A DNA stretch of 64,000 nt from NCBI RefSeq assembly GCF_036311905.1, contig NZ_JAZDCH010000026.1, forward strand, positions 62,001 through 126,000. Reading direction: 5' to 3'. Positions 31,875 through 42,141 of the stretch are shown here, piece after piece. Within the stretch, counting starts at the first letter, position 1, and each line of letters opens with the position of its first letter. The notes beneath the pieces were generated by a model. The model was not told the origin of the DNA, did no database searches, and was given only the letters and a program-made list of their open reading frames with translations. Source of the stretch: Brachybacterium sp036311905. GTDB taxonomy: Bacteria; Actinomycetota; Actinomycetes; Actinomycetales; Dermabacteraceae. A program made the translations under genes and the position numbers.

Positions 31875-33644
31875 TCAGCCGCGCTTGGAGTCCGCGTCCA
31901 GGTGCTCCTGCACCTGCTCGCTGACCTGCTGGCTCAGCTGCGCCTGGAACTGCTGGCCGACCTCGCCCTCGAGCTGGGTGGCGACGGTCTCCTCGACCTG
32001 CGCGGTGAGGGTGTCGGAGTAGCGCTCGAGGAACTCGCGCTGACGGATGCGCAGCTCGAGGCCCTCGATCACCTTCACCTCGCGGGACAGCGAGCGCCAC
32101 AGCGAGATCATCATGCCGATCATGACGATCGAGAAGGGCAGCGCCGAGAGCAGCGCGAGGGACTGCAGCGCGGTCATGCCCGAGGTGGCGTCCCCGGAGG
32201 CGGCGCCCGCCCAGATCAGGGTCGCAGCGATCACGCCGGAGGAGGCGGCCCAGAAGATGCGGGTCAGGCGCGGCGGGTTCGGATCGCCCTTGTGGGCGAT
32301 CATGTCCATCACGAAGGCGCCCGAGTCGGCGCTGGTGATGAAGAAGATCGACACCAGGATCACCGCGATGCCGGAGAGTAGCGCGCCCGCGGGCAGGTGG
32401 GAGAAGGTGTCGAACAGGGCGGTGTTCGCGTCGATGTTGCCGTCGGCGTCGGTGAAATCGACCCCGCCGATGACCGACTTGTAGAGGGCGGTGCCGCCCA
32501 TGATGGTGAACCACAGGAAGGTCACCGCGGTGGGCACGAGCAGCACGCCGGTGACGAACTCGCGGACCGTGCGCCCCTTGGAGATGCGCGCGATGAACAC
32601 GCCCACGAAGGGCGACCAGGAGATCCACCAGCCCCAGTAGTAGGTGGTCCAGCCGTTGAGCCAGCCGGCGCCCTCCTCGCCCCGGAAGGGGAGCGTCTGG
32701 AAGGACAGCTGCAGGATGTTCTGCAGGTAGTAGCCGATGTTCGAGACCACGTCGCGCAGCAGGAAGAGGGTCGGCCCCAGGATCAGCACGGCCACCAGCA
32801 GCAGGGCGGCGAGGCCCATGTTGAGGTTCGAGAGGATCTTGATGCCCTTGTCCACGCCGCTCGCGGCGGAGAGGGTCGCGAGCGCGGTCACCACGAGCAC
32901 GATCGTCACCTGCACGACCGTCGAGTTGGGCAGCACCCCGAGGTGGTCCAGGCCCGCGGCGATCTGGTTCACGCCGAAGCCGAGCGAGGTCGCGATGCCG
33001 AAGAGGGTGCCGACGATCGCGATGATGTCCACCAGGTCGCCGATCCAGGAGTCGGTGCGCTTGCCGAGAACCGGCTCGAGCGCCCAGCGGATCGAGATCG
33101 GGCGGCCCTTGCGGTGCACCGCGTAGGCGACGGCGAGACCGACGACCACGTAGATGCCCCAGGCGTGCAGACCCCAGTGGAGGAAGGTCTGGCCCAGCGC
33201 CCGCTCGGCCCGGGCCGGATCATCCAGGTCCGCGGCGTTCGGCGGGATGCCGGGGACGTCGCCGCCGGTGTCCGCGAAGAAGGTGAGGGGCTCGGCGGCG
33301 CCCCAGAACACAAGGCCGATGCCCATGCCCGCGGCGAACAGCATCGAGAACCAGGAGAACAGCCCGTACTCCGGCTCCTCGTCGTCCTTGCCGAGCTTGA
33401 TGTTGCCCATGCGGGAGACCGCGACGATGATGCCGAAGGCGACGAAGGCGGTCACGACCAGGACGAAGTACCAGCCCACCGAGCTCACGACGGTCGCGTT
33501 GAGCGTCGAGATGACGCTGCTGAACTGCGCCGGGAGGATCAGCGCGAAGAGCACCGACAGCAGGATGATCCCGCCGGCGACGAAGAACACCGGCTTCGAC
33601 AGGGAATAGGAGTGCGGCGGCGACTGGGCCGTGGAGGCTGACAC
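31875..33644 (-). CDS. BCCT-family betaine/choline/carnitine transporter
   Basis: 589 residues with twelve hydrophobic helices. The family motif is intact: TTYYWGWWISWSPFVGVFIARISKGRT. A glycine-rich GMGIGLVFWGAAEPL segment matches the sodium/substrate site on helix 3. A ~70-residue C-terminal cytoplasmic tail rich in Gln and Glu may be the osmosensing region as in BetP. The GTG start at 33644 (GAGGAATC before it) is chosen over the upstream in-frame start because recognisable protein begins here. It takes up compatible solutes under osmotic stress. Confidence 0.9.
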   Translation of the reverse strand: MSASTAQSPPHSYSLSKPVFFVAGGIILLSVLFALILPAQFSSVISTLNATVVSSVGWYFVLVVTAFVAFGIIVAVSRMGNIKLGKDDEEPEYGLFSWFSMLFAAGMGIGLVFWGAAEPLTFFADTGGDVPGIPPNAADLDDPARAERALGQTFLHWGLHAWGIYVVVGLAVAYAVHRKGRPISIRWALEPVLGKRTDSWIGDLVDIIAIVGTLFGIATSLGFGVNQIAAGLDHLGVLPNSTVVQVTIVLVVTALATLSAASGVDKGIKILSNLNMGLAALLLVAVLILGPTLFLLRDVVSNIGYYLQNILQLSFQTLPFRGEEGAGWLNGWTTYYWGWWISWSPFVGVFIARISKGRTVREFVTGVLLVPTAVTFLWFTIMGGTALYKSVIGGVDFTDADGNIDANTALFDTFSHLPAGALLSGIAVILVSIFFITSADSGAFVMDMIAHKGDPNPPRLTRIFWAASSGVIAATLIWAGAASGDATSGMTALQSLALLSALPFSIVMIGMMISLWRSLSREVKVIEGLELRIRQREFLERYSDTLTAQVEETVATQLEGEVGQQFQAQLSQQVSEQVQEHLDADSKRG

Positions 33645-33744
33645 GATTCCTCGTTCCGAGGTGGGGGATGGGACGTGACCGCGTCGCACCTTCGGAACCC
33701 CGGATCCTGCGGTGGGGACTCCACGGGCGGACGGGCCGTGGGGC

Positions 33745-33750
33745 ACCCTA
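33745..33750 (-). promoter_or_regulatory. Possible -10 box of BCCT transporter
   Basis: TAGGGT on the minus strand, about 100 nt upstream of the start. It would give a long leader; the 33651-33744 stretch holds several short palindromes but no riboswitch I can name. Confidence 0.35.
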
Positions 33751-33835
33751 CCCGTCCCCGGAGCGGGAGAAAAGGCCTCCTACCTCGGGTGATGCGCTCC
33801 AGGTGGGGAGATCTCCGCGCTGACCTGCGCTTCGG

Positions 33836-34555
33836 TCAGTCCGACAATCCGGCGACGAGAGCCTCCACGGCCGTGGCCGAGATCTCAGCGACGACGTCGA
33901 TCTCGAGGCGGAACTGCTGGCCCGCCGCCGGTCCGCAGAGGTCCGACACGGCGCGCAGGGCGACGAAGGGCACCCCCAGCGCCTCCGCGGTGCGCGCGCT
34001 CGCGGTGGTCTCCATGTCCGCGCTGAGCGCCGCGGGGAAGCGCACCCGCATCGGCTCCGCGAGGGGTGCGGTCACGAAGGCATCGCCCGCGAGCATCAGC
34101 CCGCGGCGCCAGCCGCGCGCCGCGACCGCACGGGCCGCGGACTCTGCCGCGTCCACCAGGGCAGGGTCCGCCCGGTGCCGCTCGGGGCCTCCGGGCACCT
34201 GTCCCGGGGCGTAGCCGAAGGCGGTCGCGTCCGCGATCGACCAGGTGAACTCCTCCCCGACGATCAGCGTGCCCACCTCGACGTCGGCCGCGAGCCCTCC
34301 GCAGGAGCCCGCGGAGACCACGGCGCGCGGCCGGTGGGCGAGGATGCCCCAGGTCGCGGCGGCGGCCGCGGCCGCGACCCCGATGCCGGTGGTCACCACG
34401 ATGGTGTCCTGCCCCGAGAGCAGACCCCGCCGGGCCGTGACGGGGGCGGCGAGCGGGGTGGTCAGCTCCTCGGCGGCGACGAGGCGCGCGTGCAGCGGCG
34501 CGGACTCCTCGGGCATGGCGGCGAGGACGAGCAAGGGTGCGGGGGCGGAGGTCAT
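33836..34555 (-). CDS. MTA/SAH nucleosidase-family protein
   Basis: 239 residues, purine nucleoside phosphorylase-like fold. It has VLAAMPEESAPL at the start, TGIGVAAAAAAATW, SAGSCGGL, then the ribose-binding ADMETTASARTAEALGVPFVALRAVSD containing the Met-Glu pair and the catalytic Asp. Such enzymes cleave adenine from methylthioadenosine or S-adenosylhomocysteine. A related futalosine hydrolase activity cannot be excluded. The ATG at 34555 follows TACCCT by 6 nt. A CTGACC/GGTCAG hairpin (33820-33839) spans its stop codon. Confidence 0.8.
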   Translation of the reverse strand: MTSAPAPLLVLAAMPEESAPLHARLVAAEELTTPLAAPVTARRGLLSGQDTIVVTTGIGVAAAAAAATWGILAHRPRAVVSAGSCGGLAADVEVGTLIVGEEFTWSIADATAFGYAPGQVPGGPERHRADPALVDAAESAARAVAARGWRRGLMLAGDAFVTAPLAEPMRVRFPAALSADMETTASARTAEALGVPFVALRAVSDLCGPAAGQQFRLEIDVVAEISATAVEALVAGLSD

Positions 34556-34561
34556 GGCCGC

Positions 34562-34567
34562 AGGGTA
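34562..34567 (-). promoter_or_regulatory. -10 box, leaderless promoter of nucleosidase
   Basis: TACCCT on the minus strand, 6 nt before ATG 34555. Divergent from the box at 34591. Confidence 0.6.
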
Positions 34568-34590
34568 CCGCCGCCCCCAGGCCCGTTCGT

Positions 34591-34596
34591 TAGGCT
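34591..34596 (+). promoter_or_regulatory. -10 box of pseudo-esterase gene (leadered)
   Basis: TAGGCT, 50 nt before ATG 34647, giving a short leader with GGAGGAGG before the start. Unlike most boxes in this window it is not leaderless. Confidence 0.5.
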
Positions 34597-34646
34597 GGCG
34601 GGACCCGCAGCGAGGGCGGCCCCCGGGGCCGCAGGAGGAGGCAGTC

Positions 34647-35543
34647 ATGGGTCGTGTCCGCGAAGCCGTCGTCACCGGAGCCCGTGCGGTGAGCCGCATC
34701 CCCCTGCCCTCGACCCTCACGCATCAGGCGCTGCGCGAGGCGCGCCGCCCGAACCCCCCGTCGGCGGTGCTGAAGTCGCACGCCGTCGAGCACGAGATGA
34801 TCGGCCGCACCCGCACGGTGTGGCTCGACGGGCACCGCGGGGATCGTGGCCTGATCGTCTTCCTGCACGGGGGCGCGTACGTCTCCGGCCCCTTCGCGAG
34901 CGACTGGCTGTGGCTCTCCCGCCACATCGACGCCCTCGGCTGCGCGGGGCTCATGGTCGACTACCGCAACGCCCCCGACCACCAGCACCCCGTCGCCCTC
35001 GACGACGTGGAGGCGGTGCTCGCCGCACTGCGGGCCGACGGCCGCCTCGCCGGTCAGCCGTGGGTCCTCGCGGGCCAGCATGCGGGCGGCGGACTCGCGC
35101 TGACCGTCGCGCGCCGGCTGCGGGAGTCGGGGGAGGTGCCCGCGCCCGCGGCGCTCGTGGCCATGTCGCCCTGGCTCGACCTCGAGCTCGCCAACGCCGG
35201 GATCACCGAGACCGACCAGGCAGATCCGGTGCACGAACGGCGCCTGCTGCGCGATGCGGCGATCCGCTACGCGGGCCGCACGCCGCTCGAGGACCCGGAT
35301 CTCTCGCCGCTGAACGCCGATCTCTCCGGGCTGCCGCCGCTGCACCTCTCGGTGGGGATGCGCGACCTCTTCCTCGCCGAGGTCCGCATCGCCCGGCTGC
35401 AGCTCGAGGAGAACGGCGTCGAGGTGGCCTATCGCGAGATCAGCGGCCGGCTCGGCCTGCAGCTGCGGGTGCGCCGCGGCGAGGACATGGAGCGGCTGCA
35501 TCGCGAGCAGGCGGCACTGATCACGCGCGCACTGCGGGGCTGA
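34647..35543 (+). CDS. HSL-type alpha/beta hydrolase lacking catalytic triad
   Basis: 298 residues. The fold and the oxyanion loop HGGAY (74-78) are those of hormone-sensitive-lipase-type esterases. In the nucleophile elbow, however, relatives read G-D-S-A-G-G and this protein reads GQHAGGG, so the catalytic Ser is His145. The usual catalytic Asp position reads LFLAE (Glu245 at best), and the histidine region EISGRLGLQLRV (about 264-275) has no His. All three triad positions therefore seem lost while the rest of the protein is well kept, with no stops or frameshifts. Ligand binding, or regulation without hydrolysis, is likely. The ribosome binding site GGAGGAGG precedes the ATG. Confidence 0.8.
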   Translation: MGRVREAVVTGARAVSRIPLPSTLTHQALREARRPNPPSAVLKSHAVEHEMIGRTRTVWLDGHRGDRGLIVFLHGGAYVSGPFASDWLWLSRHIDALGCAGLMVDYRNAPDHQHPVALDDVEAVLAALRADGRLAGQPWVLAGQHAGGGLALTVARRLRESGEVPAPAALVAMSPWLDLELANAGITETDQADPVHERRLLRDAAIRYAGRTPLEDPDLSPLNADLSGLPPLHLSVGMRDLFLAEVRIARLQLEENGVEVAYREISGRLGLQLRVRRGEDMERLHREQAALITRALRG

Positions 35544-35546
35544 GGC

Positions 35547-36254
35547 TCAGCTCTCGACGATCACCAGGGCGGCACCCGCGGGCGCCGTCGCCCAGCGGCG
35601 CTGCGGCAGCGCGCGGAGCAGGCCCGCCACCAGCAGGGCCTGGCCGATGATGTAGGTGACCATCACCCAGACGGTGCTGTACAGGATCGCGGCGCCCGGC
35701 AGGAACCAGGTCATCGCCAGCAGCGAGCTGGACAGCAGGAACAGCGTCCCTCCCGACCAGGTCAGCCCGTTGCCGCCCGCGGAGAGGAAGGCCGTCACGG
35801 CGAGGGCCACGGCGTAGGCCGCGACGAGGGGGAGCATCGGTCCGGCCCCGTCGGCGCAGGCGACGAACAGGCCGATCACCACGCCGCCGTAGGGGATCGC
35901 CAGCGCGATGCGCATGGGGTCCCGGTTGCGCCGCCACAGCGGGGCGAGGGCGCAGGAGTAGGCCACCAGCGCCCCGAGGAAGAACAGGGCGGAGATGGTC
36001 TCGACCTGCTCGGGCGCGATCTGGCTGAAGAAGTCCCCGCACCAGGCGCACAGCAGCCCGATGAGCAGCAGTCGCGAGGTCCGTGTCAGGTGCGGGACGG
36101 CGGTCAGCACCACGCCGATCAGCAGCGGGGCGAGCAGCGACTGGGTGACGCGCTGCAGCCCCTCGACCTGGGCGAACATCGCGGTCAGGTGCAGGCCGCC
36201 CACGAGGGCATAGGCCACCCAGAGCAGGGTATGGGCGGTTCGGGACGGCTGCAC
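35547..36254 (-). CDS. YhhN-family integral membrane protein (lysoplasmalogenase-like)
   Basis: 235 residues with about eight hydrophobic helices and short loops, the YhhN/TMEM86 layout. Animal relatives hydrolyse lysoplasmalogens; a bacterial role in ether-lipid turnover is possible but not shown. The GTG start at 36254 follows TAGCCT by 6 nt. It ends 3 nt from the convergent pseudo-esterase gene. Confidence 0.75.
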   Translation of the reverse strand: MQPSRTAHTLLWVAYALVGGLHLTAMFAQVEGLQRVTQSLLAPLLIGVVLTAVPHLTRTSRLLLIGLLCAWCGDFFSQIAPEQVETISALFFLGALVAYSCALAPLWRRNRDPMRIALAIPYGGVVIGLFVACADGAGPMLPLVAAYAVALAVTAFLSAGGNGLTWSGGTLFLLSSSLLAMTWFLPGAAILYSTVWVMVTYIIGQALLVAGLLRALPQRRWATAPAGAALVIVES

Positions 36255-36260
36255 CGTCTC

Positions 36261-36266
36261 AGGCTA
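36261..36266 (-). promoter_or_regulatory. -10 box, leaderless promoter of YhhN gene
   Basis: TAGCCT on the minus strand, 6 nt before GTG 36254, with no ribosome binding site. Confidence 0.6.
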
Positions 36267-36331
36267 GGAAGCGGACCCGGCGGTGACCAGCGGTATGACG
36301 GAGCATTCGGGCACGATCGGGTAACGCTCGG

Positions 36332-38083
<1,752 letters not shown>

Positions 38084-38090
38084 GGGGACC

Positions 38091-38096
38091 AGGGTA
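38091..38096 (-). promoter_or_regulatory. -10 box, leaderless promoter of argS
   Basis: TACCCT on the minus strand, 7 nt before ATG 38083, with no ribosome binding site. Confidence 0.6.
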
Positions 38097-38147
38097 GTCG
38101 CGCGCGGACGGGGGGACAGCCCCCTGGCCCCGGGGTGCGACGGACCC

Positions 38148-38153
38148 TACGCT
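38148..38153 (+). promoter_or_regulatory. -10 box, leaderless promoter of YccF gene
   Basis: TACGCT, 6 nt before ATG 38160, with no ribosome binding site. Confidence 0.6.
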
Positions 38154-38159
38154 GGCGGC

Positions 38160-38579
38160 ATGCGCTCCCTGATCTCGCTGATCCTCAACGTCATCTGGCT
38201 GCTCACCGCGGGCTGGGCCCTGTTCCTGGGGTACGTCGTGGCGGGACTGCTGGCCTGCCTGCTGATCGTCACCATCCCGTTCGGCCTCGCCTCCTTCCGC
38301 ATCGCGGGCTTCGTGATCTGGCCCTTCGGCCGGGAGGTGGTGGACACCGGGCGGGTCTCCGCCGTGGGTGCCCTCGGCAACGTGATCTGGTTCGTGGTCG
38401 CCGGCTGGTGGCTCGCCCTGGGTCATGTGGCGACCGCCCTCGCCCAGGCCATCACGATCATCGGCCTGCCCCTCGCCTGGGCGAACCTCAAGCTGATCCC
38501 GGTGACCTGCTTCCCCTTCGGCAAGGAGATCGTCGACTCGGACGACGCCCGCGCCCGCATGCTCCCGACCGCCCGGTGA
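38160..38579 (+). CDS. YccF-domain membrane protein
   Basis: 139 residues. Two repeated halves, each a hydrophobic helix pair ending in a WPFG or FPFG motif (VIWPFGREVV and CFPFGKEIV), define the YccF domain. Membrane protein of unknown function. Overlaps the next gene by 4 nt (GTGA). Confidence 0.8.
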   Translation: MRSLISLILNVIWLLTAGWALFLGYVVAGLLACLLIVTIPFGLASFRIAGFVIWPFGREVVDTGRVSAVGALGNVIWFVVAGWWLALGHVATALAQAITIIGLPLAWANLKLIPVTCFPFGKEIVDSDDARARMLPTAR

Positions 38580-39067
38580 GCACGCCCGTCGACGTCGAGG
38601 ACTACCGGCGCGCGAGCGATCTGATCGCTGCGGGCCTCGCGGTGCTCTCCACCCGGCAGGGCCCGCACGACCTGCTGGTGACCGTCGACTCGTATCTCGA
38701 CGTCTCCTATGACCCGCCGACCATGCTGGTGGCGCTCTACGGCATGGGCCGCGCCGCGGAGGCCGCCGAGGAGGCGGGGCACCTGTGCCTGAACGTCCTC
38801 GCGGAGGACCAGCAGCATCTCGCCGACCGCTTCGGCACCCCGGGCGCCCCGCTGCAGGGGATGCTCGCGGGCCTCGAGGTCTCCCGCACGGCCGACGGCG
38901 ACGCGATCCTGCCCGGGGCCCTGGCCCATTTCGCGCTGCGCGTCGAGCAGGCGGTTGACGCCGCGACCCACCGCCTGCTGATCGGCCCCGTCGTGGAGAT
39001 GGGGGAGGGGCGCCCCGGGCCGGGTCCGGCGATCCGCTTCGCGGGGGAGCGCCGCGCGCTGCGCTGA
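38576..39067 (+). CDS. Flavin reductase-like (FMN-binding split barrel) protein
   Basis: 163 residues. The flavin-reductase-like fold is suggested by AAGLAVLSTRQGPHDLLVTVDSYLDVSYDPPTMLVAL, HLCLNVLAEDQQHLADRFG and HRLLIGPVVEM. It probably binds FMN and may supply reduced flavin to a partner oxygenase; no oxygenase is adjacent. The GTG start is coupled to the YccF stop. The 118 bp after it hold only the promoter of the next gene. Confidence 0.75.
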   Translation: MSTPVDVEDYRRASDLIAAGLAVLSTRQGPHDLLVTVDSYLDVSYDPPTMLVALYGMGRAAEAAEEAGHLCLNVLAEDQQHLADRFGTPGAPLQGMLAGLEVSRTADGDAILPGALAHFALRVEQAVDAATHRLLIGPVVEMGEGRPGPGPAIRFAGERRALR

Positions 39068-39124
39068 GAGCGACGGCGCATCCGGCCTGCGGCGCGCCGA
39101 CCGTCCGCGGCGTCCCGGCGTCCT

Positions 39125-39130
39125 TATCAT
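39125..39130 (+). promoter_or_regulatory. Possible -10 box of multi-helix membrane protein
   Basis: TATCAT, about 55 nt before ATG 39186; the leader carries a GGCAGGAGAG ribosome binding site. Confidence 0.45.
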
Positions 39131-39185
39131 CGAGACCGCCTGCGCGCACAGGGCGAGCAGGTCAGCAGGGCAGGAGAGCCGGGGA

Positions 39186-40769
39186 ATGGACAGGCACCCA
39201 GGGGACGCGGACCCCCAGGACGCGGACTGGATCTTCGCCTCCGACGACCCCCGCACGCTACCCACCGATCGGCTCCCGGACCGTGCCGAGTTCGACCGCT
39301 ACTCCGCGCCGCTGCTCGCCGAGCGCGAGGAGCGGCGCGCCGCCGCCCGGCCCGCCCCCGCGAGCTACGCCCGCTCCGGCACCACCCCCAACGCCGAGCA
39401 CGACGAGCTGCCCGCCCTCGGCTTCACGGTCCCCGCGCGCTTCGCCGACCTCGGCATCTTCGACGCCCTGCGGGACGTGATCGCCCTGGTCTGCCTCAGC
39501 GCGGCGATGACCACGACCTTCACCGCCGCGCCGGGCCACTGGCTCGCGGGCCTCGCCCCCTGGGCGATCGGGCTGGCCCTGGTGTCCCTGGTGGTGGTGC
39601 TGCTGGTCCGCTGGCTGCCGCCGGACCCGCCGCTGGCAGCGGTCCGCTCGGTGCGCGTGATCGGCCTCGCCCCCGCGCTGCTCGTGGGTCTGCTCGCGCT
39701 CCTCGTCGACCTGGTCTCCTCGCTGCCGGTGCTCTTCGCCTCGCTGCCCGAGGGTCCCCCCGTCGGCATCGGCGTGGGGGTCGCCCTGCTGCTGCTCGGC
39801 GCGATCATCGGCATCGAGCCGCGCGCCCACGAGGGGTATCTGCCGCAGGCTCGCGCCCGGCGCACGGCCCGGCTGATCCTCGTGGGCGTGGGCGTCGCCG
39901 CCGCGGCCCTGCTGCTCCTGGCGCTGGTGATGCTCATCGGGCGGCTGTTCACGACCGGCTGGGGATACTCGCTCGTGACCTTCGCGGACACCTTGGTCTC
40001 CGCGCTGCTGCTGGGCATCGTGCTGGCCTCGGCGCTGCTCCGGGAGCGCTCCTGGTTCGTGTTCTCGACCGCGGTCACCGCGGGCCTGGTGCTCGCGGCC
40101 CTCGCCGACAACTCCCTGCGCCTGCAGTTCGCCGCGCCCACCAGCGTGGCCACCGGCTACGTCTACCTGCCGCTGCTGTTCATCGCCTTCGGGGTGATGA
40201 TCTCGCGCTCCTTCGTGCGCACGATGCCGGTCACCTTCCGGCGCACCGACTGGCTCGTCTACACCGTCCGCGCCTTCGAGTTCTCCGCCGTGATGCACGT
40301 CGCCGCTGTCGTGTGGCACCTGCTGACCGCGATCGCCGCCCCCACGGGGCAGGCGCCCGGCGGTGTCGCGATCCACCTCATCGACGCGGGCGTGTGCGCC
40401 TGCCTCGCGGCGATCTCCCTCTTCGCGCGGCACACGCTCCTCACCCGTCCCGCCGGGCCCGCGCGCAGCACCGGCGTGATCGCCGGTCTCGCGCTCGTGG
40501 TGATCGGCTTCCTCGACGTGATCGTCAACTCCCTCGCCCTCGGCGCGGGCGCGGGCCTGGTCACGGGCGGGCTCGCGGTCGCCTCCGGCATCGCCGCCGC
40601 GCTCATGCTCACCGTCCCCTCGCCGGTGCGCGACGAGCACGGCGCCCCGGACCTCGCCCGCATGTTCGCCGACTTCCGCCACCGTGACGGCGGCCGCGTC
40701 TCCCTGCTGAGCCTGGTCCCCGACGTCACGGTCGAGACCGCGCGCCGCAAGAACTTCCCCGGCGCCTGA
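39186..40769 (+). CDS. Multi-pass membrane protein of unknown function
   Basis: 527 residues. A ~90-residue acidic, Pro/Ala-rich cytoplasmic N-terminus is followed by about twelve hydrophobic helices in pairs (from ~97 to ~470) and a short cytoplasmic C-terminus. No transporter signature or catalytic motif was recognised. The charged helix ends (RSFVRTMPVTFRRTDW) suggest a stable integral protein and not secretion. The next gene follows after 29 nt, so the uracil permease may share its transcript. Confidence 0.6.
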   Translation: MDRHPGDADPQDADWIFASDDPRTLPTDRLPDRAEFDRYSAPLLAEREERRAAARPAPASYARSGTTPNAEHDELPALGFTVPARFADLGIFDALRDVIALVCLSAAMTTTFTAAPGHWLAGLAPWAIGLALVSLVVVLLVRWLPPDPPLAAVRSVRVIGLAPALLVGLLALLVDLVSSLPVLFASLPEGPPVGIGVGVALLLLGAIIGIEPRAHEGYLPQARARRTARLILVGVGVAAAALLLLALVMLIGRLFTTGWGYSLVTFADTLVSALLLGIVLASALLRERSWFVFSTAVTAGLVLAALADNSLRLQFAAPTSVATGYVYLPLLFIAFGVMISRSFVRTMPVTFRRTDWLVYTVRAFEFSAVMHVAAVVWHLLTAIAAPTGQAPGGVAIHLIDAGVCACLAAISLFARHTLLTRPAGPARSTGVIAGLALVVIGFLDVIVNSLALGAGAGLVTGGLAVASGIAAALMLTVPSPVRDEHGAPDLARMFADFRHRDGGRVSLLSLVPDVTVETARRKNFPGA

Positions 40770-40798
40770 GGCGCCCCGCATCCCTCCCAGGAGAGCCC

Positions 40799-42091
40799 AT
40801 GTTCCGCTGGACCCTGCACGGAGACGGCCGCACCGTCGCCCCCGACGCGATCGTCCGCCCCGAGGAGCGGCTCGCCTGGCCGCTGACCATCGGGATCGGT
40901 GCCCAGCACGTCATCGCGATGTTCGGCGCCACCTTCCTGGTGCCGCTGCTGACCGGGTTCCCGCCCTCGACCACGCTGCTCTTCTCGGGCATCGGCACGC
41001 TGCTGTTCCTGGTGATCACCCGGAACCGGGTGCCCAGCTATCTCGGCTCCTCCTTCGCGTTCATCTCCCCGATCATGGCCTCGACCCAGGCCCACTCGAT
41101 GGGGGCCGCGCTCGGCGGCGTGCTCGTGACCGGTGTGCTGCTGGCCCTGCTGGGGCTGCTCGTGGGGCGGATCGGCACGGGGTGGATCCGGGCGCTCATG
41201 CCGCCGGTGGTGATGGGCTCGATCGTCGCGCTGATCGGCTTCAACCTCGCCCCGACGGCCTATGACAACTTCCAGCAGTCCTCCGTCACGGCGACGATCA
41301 CGCTCTTCGCCGTGGTGCTGTGCACGGTGCTCTTCCGCGGCCTGCTCGGTCGGATCTCGGTGCTGCTGGGCGTGCTGGTCGGCTATCTCGTGGCCGTGGC
41401 GCGGGGCGAGGTCGACTTCGAACCGGTGCGGGAGGCCGACTGGCTCGGCCTGCCCGAGTTCCACCACCCCACCATCGAGCTCGGCCTGCTGCCGATGTTC
41501 CTCCCGGTCGTGGTGGTGCTGCTCGCCGAGAACGTCGGCCACGTGAGCAGCGTGGGCCTGATGACCGGCCGGAACCTCGACCACATGGTCGGCCGCACCC
41601 TGGTCTCCGACGGCCTCGCCACGACGCTCTCCGCCGGCTTCGGCGGCTCGCCGACCACCACCTACGGCGAGAACATCGGCGTGATGAGCGCGACCCGCGT
41701 CTACTCGACCGCGGCCTACTGGGTCGCGGGCATCGTCGCGATCCTGCTCTCCCTCTCCCCGAAGGTCGGCGCCCTGATCTTCACCATCCCGCCGGGCGTG
41801 CTGGGCGGCGTCACCTTCGTGCTCTACGGCCTCATCGGCATCGTCGGCGTGCGCATGTGGGTCGATGCGAAGGTCGACTTCTCCCGTCCCAAGAACCAGA
41901 TCACCGCGGGCGTCGCCCTCGTGGTCGGCATCGCGAACGTGACCTGGACCATCGAGGGCGTGCAGCTGACCGGCATCGCGCTCGGCACCCTCGCGGCGCT
42001 CGCGATCTACCACCTCATGGACCGGCTGGGCCGGCTCACGGGCACCGAGACCGAGACCGAAAGGGAGCCCGAGCCCGCTCCCGTCGATTAA
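40799..42091 (+). CDS. Uracil/xanthine permease (NCS2 family)
   Basis: 430 residues with about fourteen helices. Typical NCS2 features: IGIGAQHVIAMFGATFLVPLLTG at the start, the VLLAENVGHVSSVGLMTGRNLD helix with the substrate-binding Glu, and FGGSPTTTYGENIGV with its conserved Asn. It takes up uracil or a related base by proton symport. The ribosome binding site CCAGGAGAG precedes the ATG. It lies just upstream of the iron operon but is separated from it by that operon's own promoter. Confidence 0.88.
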   Translation: MFRWTLHGDGRTVAPDAIVRPEERLAWPLTIGIGAQHVIAMFGATFLVPLLTGFPPSTTLLFSGIGTLLFLVITRNRVPSYLGSSFAFISPIMASTQAHSMGAALGGVLVTGVLLALLGLLVGRIGTGWIRALMPPVVMGSIVALIGFNLAPTAYDNFQQSSVTATITLFAVVLCTVLFRGLLGRISVLLGVLVGYLVAVARGEVDFEPVREADWLGLPEFHHPTIELGLLPMFLPVVVVLLAENVGHVSSVGLMTGRNLDHMVGRTLVSDGLATTLSAGFGGSPTTTYGENIGVMSATRVYSTAAYWVAGIVAILLSLSPKVGALIFTIPPGVLGGVTFVLYGLIGIVGVRMWVDAKVDFSRPKNQITAGVALVVGIANVTWTIEGVQLTGIALGTLAALAIYHLMDRLGRLTGTETETEREPEPAPVD

Positions 42092-42117
42092 TGCGCGGAC
42101 GCCGTTTCGGAATCTAA

Positions 42118-42136
42118 TGAGGTGAGGCTAAGCTTC
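42118..42136. promoter_or_regulatory. DtxR/IdeR-like iron box
   Basis: The 19 bp TGAGGTGAGGCTAAGCTTC match the DtxR/IdeR consensus (TWAGGTWAGSCTWACCTWA) at about 15 positions. The box covers the -10 element of the siderophore-uptake operon, so iron-loaded repressor would block transcription. Confidence 0.7.
42129..42134 (+). promoter_or_regulatory. -10 box, leaderless promoter of siderophore ABC operon
   Basis: TAAGCT, 7 nt before GTG 42142, inside the iron box. A TTTCGG about 18 nt further upstream may be the -35 element. Confidence 0.6.
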
Positions 42137-42141
42137 GGCGC

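Noticed and set aside
33820..33839. CTGACC/GGTCAG inverted repeat as a regulatory operator of the BCCT gene
   Set aside because: It spans the stop codon of the nucleosidase gene and is far from the BCCT promoter. At most it is a weak terminator.
39186..40769. Assigning the 527-residue membrane protein as a transporter
   Set aside because: It has many helices, but no transporter motif could be identified, so it is left as unknown.
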